From CAYQVO01 sp964421085 (lineage in GTDB: Bacteria; Bdellovibrionota_C; UBA2361; CAYQVO01): 34,691 nt of DNA. The notes beneath the pieces were generated by a model. That model saw only the letters and a program-made list of their open reading frames with translations, had not been told where the DNA came from and made no database searches. Both the position numbers and the translations under genes were made by a program. The stretch is taken from contig CAYQVO010000040.1 of NCBI GenBank assembly GCA_964421085.1, positions 1 to 34,691 on the forward strand. Direction: 5' to 3'. Position 1 is the first letter of the stretch, and each line of letters starts with the position of its first letter. Below, piece by piece: positions 7,358 through 14,086 of this stretch.

Positions 7358-7690
7358 TTAGTCCGTCTTTTCCCTGGCTGCACATACACCTTGGAGTTCT
7401 CCTGTGGTGCACTCGGGATCGGAAAGAAGTGGAAGGGACAGCCGCAGACTTTCCGAAGTCGCTTTGATCTCATCGAGATCATCCGAGCTGATGCAGAGGA
7501 TCTCCATCCCAGGTTCTTTCATCCGGGAATATGTCTCCTGGTAAGTGATCAGAAAACGACCCGTCGTTTCACAGAACCTGCCTCTGAAGAAGATGATTAC
7601 GACAGGCTTCCCGCCCGTATCAGGCAAAGACACATCTCCTGACATCGATGGGAGTGTGAACAACGGAGCGGTCTCACCGTTGGGAAGCAC
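7358..7690 (-). CDS. truncated peroxiredoxin-like (AhpC/TSA fold) protein
   Basis: 110 residues beginning at a GTG (7690) with an AAAGGAG site about 9 bp upstream. Thioredoxin-fold features of the AhpC/TSA group are seen: GETAPLFTLPSM at the N-terminus, PVVIIFFRGRFCETTGRFL at the Cys position, EILCISSDDLDEI and LRLSLPLLSDPECTTGELQG. Family members are about 150-170 residues and carry a later PATFIID-type strand; here the protein stops before it. The first Cys is followed by ETTG, not a resolving Cys. It may be a decayed gene or a short variant. It lies 51 bp downstream of the large secreted protein on the same strand, and its stop nearly meets the BrnT remnant. Confidence 0.65.
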   Translation of the reverse strand: MLPNGETAPLFTLPSMSGDVSLPDTGGKPVVIIFFRGRFCETTGRFLITYQETYSRMKEPGMEILCISSDDLDEIKATSESLRLSLPLLSDPECTTGELQGVCAAREKTD

Positions 7691-7741
7691 GCTGATATTC
7701 TCCTTTCAAGAGCGGCGGCGGCGACAACAGAGGAAGCGGGA

Positions 7742-9421
7742 TCACAAATTGACGCGGATCACTCTCCACACATGAACAACCGGCTTTGCGCCGTCCGCAA
7801 AAAGCTCGAGAATATAAAGCCGGCCGTTGCTCCGGTCAAAAGCAGCCGAGCCGATCTTGAATCTGCGCTGAACCCCCTCACCCATGGAGTCAATATCAAT
7901 TCCGGCAGGGTTGTTGTATAGAACATCCTCAATGCTGATTGTCGTATACGGCTGCGGTTCCCATGAATTCATGGAACCTGAAGCAACAGCAGCAATATCT
8001 GCAGGGTTGTAAAGAATAATCTGAGCCTGAAAGCCTGAAGACCACCATCCTCTCTCACTTGTATGAGAGCAGTTCCCAAGATCAGAAGCGGGGCAGTCGG
8101 TTCCATCCGACTTCACGCAGACTCTGAACTGTCCGATGCTTTCAGGATCAACGCAGGGGAGGCTTGTTCCTGCAGAATTGCGGTATCCATACCAGAACTT
8201 AGCCCCGTTGCTCTTTGTCCCTGCAAAAAGAATCCCCGACTTTCCTGATGCAGTCGTAATCCACGCACCTCCTTCCCACTCGTCAGGATGCTGGTAGCCA
8301 TTCATCGATCTTTCGAACTGATCAGTGTTGTATGCATTCTCATAAAGCAGCAGCGTTTTTTCGGTGATGTGTGTGCCCGATGGAGGCGCTGACCCGCCGC
8401 TTTGCCAGGGTCTGTAAGCAAAAAGAGCCGGGCCCATTCCACCCTGTCCTCCGTCCCTTGCGCGTCCAACTCCGATACGACCTCCCGATGCATGCGCTTC
8501 AGCCCATTCAGCGGGAATCTCCATCATGTATCCTGTCACTCTGTATGGATTCTGGGTGCCGAGATACCAGGTGCCTTTGAACTGCGGCGAGGAAAGAACC
8601 GGGCTGAACCACGCGAGAGAGGGGACGACGTCGAACTGCATATGCTGTCCCCATGCAAGGTGAATCAGAGGACCGGTCGAGGGGTGATTGATGTACTGGA
8701 TTGCCGTGCGGGGAATCTCCTCGAGGTCTGTAAAATATCCTGCTGCCACTTCATGAAAACCCTGAACAAATGACGCCGTGGGAAGCGATTCAACATCGCG
8801 TGATATTACGGGCGCAGGAATGGACACTTCTGCAAGCTGTCCTCCATTCTGGAGTTGCCCGTAAGGCTGCCGGTCATGCCCCATGATGAAAAGCGAGCCG
8901 CTGTCAGGATTGAAAGTCATGCCGTTTCCGCCGTATGCAAAAGTCACCGGCGGAGTGCTGTCACCTGGCAGTCGGAAAGCTCCCTGATAAACAAAATCAG
9001 AGGGCTGCAGAAGGTTGCCCGGCTCGACAGGCCGGGGCGTCGGAGTTGGAGTTGCGAGAGTTCCGGCGCGGCATTTTCCGACTTTTTTCTCGAATGTTTT
9101 TGCGGCAGCAACAGCAGCCTTGAGAGTTCTGATTCTTTTCCGTGCACGTGTCTTTGCCCTGCCTTTGAGTCTATGGAGCGATGCAGTAATGAGGCGGATC
9201 TGTTTTCGAAGAGACGTCCGTTTTTTTTTCGATGCCGTGAGGGCAGAAGCAAAGGAGACCCCCGTGTATTTTCCGCTTTTCAATTTTTTCAAAAGCGACC
9301 AGTTTCCCGTGTTACCCCGGCAGATGTGCTTCGCATTGATGGTGATATCCAGAGCGCTGACATGCAGGGGAAAAAAAAGAGCAAGTACAGCCGCTGTAAT
9401 GAGAAGCCGGTTCTTTGCCAT
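7742..9421 (-). CDS. large secreted protein with basic N-terminal segment and probable beta-propeller-like domain
   Basis: From the ATG at 9421 the protein is 559 residues, starting MAKNRLLITAAVLALFFPLH and a VSA-LD cleavage site: a good signal peptide. A Lys/Arg/Ala-rich helical stretch of about 70 residues follows, then a PTPTPTPRP linker and a domain of about 420 residues starting LLQPSDFVYQGAFRLPG. This domain has many Trp/Gly-rich strands, including SLFIMGHDRQPYG, WYLGTQNPYR and GILFAGTKSNGAKFWYGYR, and several Cys. A propeller-like extracellular fold is plausible but no catalytic motif is recognised. An in-frame ATG at 9463 would lengthen the N-terminus by 14 residues; neither start has a good Shine-Dalgarno. 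TATAAT lies 7 bp upstream of 9421. Confidence 0.8.
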   Translation of the reverse strand: MAKNRLLITAAVLALFFPLHVSALDITINAKHICRGNTGNWSLLKKLKSGKYTGVSFASALTASKKKRTSLRKQIRLITASLHRLKGRAKTRARKRIRTLKAAVAAAKTFEKKVGKCRAGTLATPTPTPRPVEPGNLLQPSDFVYQGAFRLPGDSTPPVTFAYGGNGMTFNPDSGSLFIMGHDRQPYGQLQNGGQLAEVSIPAPVISRDVESLPTASFVQGFHEVAAGYFTDLEEIPRTAIQYINHPSTGPLIHLAWGQHMQFDVVPSLAWFSPVLSSPQFKGTWYLGTQNPYRVTGYMMEIPAEWAEAHASGGRIGVGRARDGGQGGMGPALFAYRPWQSGGSAPPSGTHITEKTLLLYENAYNTDQFERSMNGYQHPDEWEGGAWITTASGKSGILFAGTKSNGAKFWYGYRNSAGTSLPCVDPESIGQFRVCVKSDGTDCPASDLGNCSHTSERGWWSSGFQAQIILYNPADIAAVASGSMNSWEPQPYTTISIEDVLYNNPAGIDIDSMGEGVQRRFKIGSAAFDRSNGRLYILELFADGAKPVVHVWRVIRVNL

Positions 9422-9520
9422 AATTTTTATTATAGCACGGGCAGCCCGGCCCTTGTTCATCATTCCTCTCTTTTTTCTGGCGATCCGGTGTGATCATTTC
9501 TTTTTTTCTTGAAAACCCGG

Positions 9521-9550
9521 TTGACATGCATATGCGTGCATTTCTATAGA
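9521..9550 (+). promoter_or_regulatory. promoter-like element before antitoxin remnant
   Basis: TTGACA at 9521-9526 and TATAGA at 9545-9550 are 18 bp apart. The spacer holds ATGCA-N6-TGCAT, a short palindrome of the kind used as an operator by ribbon-helix-helix antitoxins. The -10 hexamer overlaps the likely original start codon of the antitoxin frame, so it may be fortuitous. Confidence 0.35.
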
Positions 9551-9698
9551 TACAAGAACGAGAACAACGATTGAACTCAAGGAAGATCGACGTGCTGAAC
9601 TGCTTCGTTTGGCGGGCAAACGCAAGCTGAAAGGTTTTTCTGAAATAATCCAGGACGCGATTGATCAGGGTGCGGCTGGAATCGATCCCATTTCATAA
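9546..9698 (+). pseudogene. ribbon-helix-helix antitoxin remnant without start codon
   Basis: The frame reads TRTRTTIELKEDRRAELL, RLAGKRKLKGFSEIIQDAI, DQGAAGIDPIS and a TAA stop. This is a typical VapB/CopG-like antitoxin N-terminus: a beta strand RTTIEL followed by two helices with the GFSEII turn. No ATG, GTG or TTG lies in frame between the upstream TGA (9522) and the domain. An ATA at 9546 sits where the start is expected, so a single ATG-to-ATA change is the simplest explanation. No PIN or other toxin follows; the downstream DNA instead holds a fragment on the opposite strand. It is probably a dead antitoxin, too short for routine ORF calling. Confidence 0.55.
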
Positions 9699-9820
9699 GG
9701 CGGCGTTCCAGTTGAATCACGCTCTTCAGCATCCGGTTGAAACATGCACTGATAGTCGGTACCGAAGATAAGTGTTTCATAACAGTCTCTTGCAGAAACG
9801 ATTCCGAAAATGCCGCTCAG
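9665..9820 (-). pseudogene. fragment of a PurF-type glutamine amidotransferase N-terminus
   Basis: The minus strand encodes SGIFGIVSARDCYETLIFG followed by TDYQ, resembling the start of class II glutaminase domains of amidophosphoribosyltransferase-like proteins (xGIFGVVSxxDCxxxLFYGTDYHSH). Similarity ends after TDYQ, where the HSHLGTxRGG part should follow, and the frame closes about 32 residues later. A CTG stands where the initiator would be, with GGAG a few bases upstream. It overlaps the 3' end of the antitoxin remnant. I take it as a gene fragment left by rearrangement; the match rests on about 24 residues. Confidence 0.4.
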
Positions 9821-9927
9821 GGTGCTCCGGTGAAATAAGATCACGTCCAGGTGAAGATTTGCATAATCGGCCGTGATTTTCATATCAACCTTGTTGATTA
9901 ACTTTCCGCCGCGGCTAAGATCCCGTA

Positions 9928-11775
9928 ATGGATGTTTCTCCTCACAGCAACGCCGGCGACGAATTTCCAGACTGCTGCATTCAGGCGTTCCGTTCATTCG
10001 AATGGGCAGCATTTGACGCTGAAGAAGTGGCGCGACGCCTTTGCCGGCGTATGCCTCCTGAAATCCATGAGGTTAACAGGATTCTCCGGGAAGCAGGATA
10101 TAGAGCATTTTTGTTCGGAGGCGCAGTCCGGGATGCGGCGCTTGGGGAAAACCCGAAAGACTGGGACATTGCAACCGACGCTCCCTCTGCTGCACTCCAT
10201 GAACTCTTTCCTGCCGCAGTTGAAATCAGTCTCGAGCCGGGTACTCGCGTCATTCGCAACCCGGAAGAATTTGGACGAAAGATTGATATTGAAATAACTC
10301 CAATAAAAGAAAAGTTCGCTGGAAGCATTTTCGCGCGTCTCAAAGCTGACAATGAAATAACTTTCAATTCAATGGCTTTTGATTTCGAGGAGGAGCGGGT
10401 TCTCGATTTCTTCGGGGGGCTCGATGCTTTGAGAAGGCGGAGCATTGAAGTTCCTGATCCTTCGAACATCAGAATGGATATTGTGATACGCATTGCGAGA
10501 TTCATTGCGGCGTATGATGCGGTTTACGGGTCTTTCAGTGTTGAAGATCGCACGTTAGAGTCCGCAAGACGTCTTGTGGAAACCCTTGACGGAAAACTTG
10601 ATACGCCGGAACTCAGCACATGGAAGGCTCTGCGTTCTCTTTATTACGGGTTTGCGGCACCTGATGTTGTTTCTGCGTTCCGTTGGTGGGATCAGCTCGG
10701 GCTTCTCACTGCTGCGTTTTTTCCTGAGTTTGCCGATCGAAAAGAGGATCTGTTCAATGCGGCAGCTGAAGTCTCTTCGCTTCCGGCAGAGGATCGCCTG
10801 CGTGAGTTCCTCGGGAGACTGCCTGAGGAAAAAGTGGCTCTCTTCAGGGAACGGACAGGAAATTACCTTCTGCCGCCTGTGCGTTTTCTCATGATGAACA
10901 CGGCGATGCGACTGGCTCTTGAACCTGTTATCCCGCGCGTGTGCGATGTAGCAAGGGTCTTTCATCTGCCTGCGTCTGAGGACGAGGAGTCATATTTGGC
11001 GGAGGCCGTATTTCTCGAGGGGCTCGCCTGTGCCGGCCAGTATGAATCTGCTTTTGAAAAATGGATGCGGCTGCCACGGTCCCCGCAGCGCCATATTCTC
11101 TTCTTTCTTCCCCTCCCGCTTGCTGCGCAGTTTGTCGCAGAAAAAACAAAACTGGACCTGCAGAATGAGCCGTGGGACGGAGCAGCCCTTCACTGGTTCA
11201 AAGATCTTTTAAGTTGTACAGAATTTCCGCATCAGGCGATGAATCTCGTCTTCAAGGTTCTTCTTCCGGATCCAAATACCGATCTTCGCAGTCTCCTCCT
11301 TCTTTACGGATACTGGGGAAATGTGTGCTGTGACAAAGACGTCCTTCTTACCGAGCCCGTGCGGAGTAAAGTTGTAGAAGTTGTCAGAGAAAGTGCTGAA
11401 GATGGATCTCTGGTCGATATTCTCAAAAACTGCGATCTGCTTCGCTGGTTCATGATGAATCTCACTGAGGATGAATTTGCGCGATTCGTCGATCCGTATG
11501 CGGCCCTCCTGTCCGATCAGCACCGAGTTCAGCAGGGCGCCGGCTTCGAGACTTTTACGTGGATGACCGGGGGAGGTGAGACACCGCAGTGGGCGCAGTT
11601 GCTTCTTGATACTCTCAGGGATCAGCATGCATTTTTCTGCAAAGCGCAGGAGCTTCCGGAAGATCATGTCCGGCGGATATACGCACCGTCATGGGAACTT
11701 GCGGAAGACTGGGGAATGACAGCGGAAGGCGAGTTTACGAGGGTTCAGCATGCGGCCCGCTGCGAGAACGGGTGA
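9928..11775 (+). CDS. CCA-adding enzyme / poly(A) polymerase-like nucleotidyltransferase with long C-terminal region
   Basis: 615 residues. Class II tRNA nucleotidyltransferase head-domain motifs are visible: FLFGGAVRDAALG at about 61-73 and the metal-binding DWDIAT at 78-83, with Asp78 and Asp80. The usual RRDFTINA motif is altered to DNEITFNSMAFDF, and the following DPSNIRMDIVIRIARFI replaces DPxxRFxEDPLRMLRAxRF. About 350 further residues are helical in character and unlike known CCA-enzyme tails; no HD motif is seen. It may mature tRNA 3' ends, polyadenylate RNA or be a specialised nucleotidyltransferase. The start at ATG 9928 lacks a clear Shine-Dalgarno; ATG 10051 is an alternative. It converges with pssA. 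Confidence 0.85.
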   Translation: MDVSPHSNAGDEFPDCCIQAFRSFEWAAFDAEEVARRLCRRMPPEIHEVNRILREAGYRAFLFGGAVRDAALGENPKDWDIATDAPSAALHELFPAAVEISLEPGTRVIRNPEEFGRKIDIEITPIKEKFAGSIFARLKADNEITFNSMAFDFEEERVLDFFGGLDALRRRSIEVPDPSNIRMDIVIRIARFIAAYDAVYGSFSVEDRTLESARRLVETLDGKLDTPELSTWKALRSLYYGFAAPDVVSAFRWWDQLGLLTAAFFPEFADRKEDLFNAAAEVSSLPAEDRLREFLGRLPEEKVALFRERTGNYLLPPVRFLMMNTAMRLALEPVIPRVCDVARVFHLPASEDEESYLAEAVFLEGLACAGQYESAFEKWMRLPRSPQRHILFFLPLPLAAQFVAEKTKLDLQNEPWDGAALHWFKDLLSCTEFPHQAMNLVFKVLLPDPNTDLRSLLLLYGYWGNVCCDKDVLLTEPVRSKVVEVVRESAEDGSLVDILKNCDLLRWFMMNLTEDEFARFVDPYAALLSDQHRVQQGAGFETFTWMTGGGETPQWAQLLLDTLRDQHAFFCKAQELPEDHVRRIYAPSWELAEDWGMTAEGEFTRVQHAARCENG

Positions 11776-11857
11776 GCGCTCGCCCGGCAACGGCTCATCG
11801 TCCTGCTCACCGAAAAGGACGGGGGATGTGCCCTTCCTTCCACGCAACTGAATTCGA

Positions 11858-12685
11858 TCACTTCAACCTTGAAAGCTTCACCCCGTCGGCCGCCTCATCA
11901 CCGGGAGATATCTCATCCAGATCCTTTGCGGGATCATCGACCATCGCGGGCGTAACATCCGCTTTTCTCCCCTTCCACAAAAGCGCAATGGGACCGCTCA
12001 AGGCATATCCCGCCGCAAGAAGGAAAAGACACCACTGGCTTCTGTACCAGACAAGGGCAATAAGAAGCCCGATAGCGAGCCGGCCCCGGAGAGGCATGTG
12101 CTGCATCTGAAAGACTTTGATGCTGATAAACGGAATTGTGCACACCATCAGATACGAGAGTGTGAGCATAACCACGGCGCCGATGGCGGTAAGCCAGAGC
12201 CCGCCGCCCGGAATTGGGTCGAGATATACGAGAGCGGCCACTGTACCGGCGGCTGCAGGACTTGGAAGACCAGTAAACGACTTCAGGTTCGGCTCCATGA
12301 CATTGAACCTCGCGAGCCTGCTTGCGGTGCACATAAGATAAATGAAGTTTATGAGAACTCCGAATTCATCCGCTGCGACGCGGAAACACCAGTTGTATAT
12401 GAGAACGGCGGGGGCCAGGCCAAACGTGATGAGATCCGACAGGGAATCGAACTCGAGTCCGAACTTGGAGGTGGCGTTCAGCTTTCGGGCGACCTTGCCG
12501 TCGAATCCGTCGAGAAGGATGCCAAGAGCAATTGCCACGACCGCTTTGTCGAACCGGTTGGAAGTGGCGTATACTATCGCCAGAAACCCGCAGAACATAT
12601 TCCCTACGGTTACCGCGTTGGGGACTATGAAGCGCCGCCTGTAGAGGCGCTGGATTATTTCTTCTTTCTTGATTGGCTTCTTCAT
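11858..12685 (-). CDS. pssA: CDP-diacylglycerol--serine O-phosphatidyltransferase
   Basis: Makes phosphatidylserine from CDP-diacylglycerol and serine, the first step to phosphatidylethanolamine. The CDP-alcohol phosphotransferase signature D-G-x2-A-R-x8-G-x3-D-x3-D is exact (D62, G63, A66, R67, G76, D80, D84), and the N-terminal RRRFIVPNAVTVGNMFCGFL is typical of PssA. Several hydrophobic helices follow, and ASRLARFN and GLPSPAAAG match the integral-membrane PssA branch. About 275 residues from the ATG at 12685; longer in-frame starts up to 12901 run into the divergent neighbour. The short charged tail is not conserved. No psd gene is seen in the window. Confidence 0.92.
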   Translation of the reverse strand: MKKPIKKEEIIQRLYRRRFIVPNAVTVGNMFCGFLAIVYATSNRFDKAVVAIALGILLDGFDGKVARKLNATSKFGLEFDSLSDLITFGLAPAVLIYNWCFRVAADEFGVLINFIYLMCTASRLARFNVMEPNLKSFTGLPSPAAAGTVAALVYLDPIPGGGLWLTAIGAVVMLTLSYLMVCTIPFISIKVFQMQHMPLRGRLAIGLLIALVWYRSQWCLFLLAAGYALSGPIALLWKGRKADVTPAMVDDPAKDLDEISPGDEAADGVKLSRLK

Positions 12686-12733
12686 GGCTCCATATTCTAG
12701 ACTTCTGAGTCGGATATTTATACCCTTTTTCAT

Positions 12734-14086
12734 ATGAACTTGCTGAGCGCGAGCGACGCAGAGGTGACAAGCCGTTCGGATTTCAGCACGATACGGCAGG
12801 CCCGTCCGCATATATTTAAGCACATTCAGAGGATATTCACACTGCGTGGAGTCCTGTTGCTCTCGTTCGCCCTGTATCTTTTTTTCGTCCCCGCGGTTCA
12901 TGAGGCGGATATAATCGCCTCTGTTGTTTCGCTTTTCCTGCTTGGCTCGCTGCTTTCTATTTTTCTTTTGTCTGCCGTTCAGGGTCCTTCGATTTCAAAC
13001 AGGCTTCAGCTCTCTTTTTCGACATCGCAGGCTTCCTCCATTTCCCCTGAGGAGGAACTATACGCAAACATGGTGCAGGAAAATATTCTGAGAATTTCTC
13101 CCCGGAGACTCTTCCCCGCATTTTTCCTTGAACTGCACCCCGTATTCGAGCACGAAGAGTTTACGCTTCCTCCGCTCGTAATAAGCGGGAGCGATCGATC
13201 GACCGCTTTTTTCCCGCTTCATCTGTTCTTCCCGCACAGAGGGGTATGGAAACTTCTGCGGGTGGACTGCGCGCTTCGAGATCAGTTCGGCTTCACAGCG
13301 TTCAAATGGAGACTCGACTGTCAGCATGCATATGAAGTGAAGCCGAGGCCTGTCGACGAAAGCCGGGTGCCTGTGGTCGCCTCGTGTCACAGAAGCGGCG
13401 ACATCGCCGTTGATGTCACAACCCGGCAGGGGGACCCTTTTGATCTGAAGCGCTATCATCCATCGGACGGAATAAAGAAGATTCTCTGGAAAGTCTACGC
13501 AAAGTCACAGCAGCTTATATCGAGGCATCCTGAAGCCTCATATACTCCGGAAGGCCAGGTGGCGCTTTTTGTAATAGCGGACGAGAAGGAAGATGCGCCA
13601 TGCAGTGAAGCTGTGGCGTATATGAAGCTTTTGAAGACGATGGAGCTCGAACCTTTCCTTGCGGCGAGTACGTTTCCTCCGGGTGTTTTCAGCAGGACGC
13701 CGGAAGAAGCTCTTCGTCTTCTTGTCGAAACGGCGTGGGAACAGCGGGATCCGGAGACTTCCCTGAGAGATTTTGTTGCTGTTATGCGGGATTTGCTGAA
13801 AGATGTGCGGCTCGAACGCATGGTTCTTTTTGTTTCGCATGAGCGTCTTGCTGATTCCATCAAGGTGGAGGAGATTAAAAAACTGGGGGTTAATCTGAGC
13901 ATACAGGGCATAGAGCCTGTGTTCGTCGTGCCTGAATCTTCCGGATCGATTATCGCTGAGCAGCCGTCATCGCTTTTCGACCTGCTGGTTTACCGGAAAC
14001 GCCCGCAGAAAATACCTGCGCATCTTCCGGATGAATTTCTGAACCTCTGCTCTCAAAACAGATGGGAGTTAATTGTCCCGCAATGA
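12734..14086 (+). CDS. DUF58-domain membrane protein
   Basis: About 450 residues. Two N-terminal membrane helices at about 36-54 and 60-82 (VLLLSFALYLFFV, ASVVSLFLLGSLLSIFLL) are followed by a beta-rich region and the DUF58 signature DLKRYHPSDGIKKILWKVYA near 235-255, which corresponds to the R-x-Y-x-P-x-D-x-x-R-x-I-x-W motif of the family. The C-terminal half would be the VWA-like part. DUF58 proteins are encoded with MoxR ATPases and transglutaminase-like membrane proteins, as here. It opens the operon and overlaps the next gene by 4 bp (ATGA). The ATG at 12734 has no obvious Shine-Dalgarno. It is divergent from pssA with only 48 bp between. Confidence 0.85.
   Translation: MNLLSASDAEVTSRSDFSTIRQARPHIFKHIQRIFTLRGVLLLSFALYLFFVPAVHEADIIASVVSLFLLGSLLSIFLLSAVQGPSISNRLQLSFSTSQASSISPEEELYANMVQENILRISPRRLFPAFFLELHPVFEHEEFTLPPLVISGSDRSTAFFPLHLFFPHRGVWKLLRVDCALRDQFGFTAFKWRLDCQHAYEVKPRPVDESRVPVVASCHRSGDIAVDVTTRQGDPFDLKRYHPSDGIKKILWKVYAKSQQLISRHPEASYTPEGQVALFVIADEKEDAPCSEAVAYMKLLKTMELEPFLAASTFPPGVFSRTPEEALRLLVETAWEQRDPETSLRDFVAVMRDLLKDVRLERMVLFVSHERLADSIKVEEIKKLGVNLSIQGIEPVFVVPESSGSIIAEQPSSLFDLLVYRKRPQKIPAHLPDEFLNLCSQNRWELIVPQ

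Noticed and set aside
12366..12770. Second ORF inside the pssA region
   Set aside because: A shadow frame of PssA, whose CDP-alcohol phosphotransferase motif is exact.
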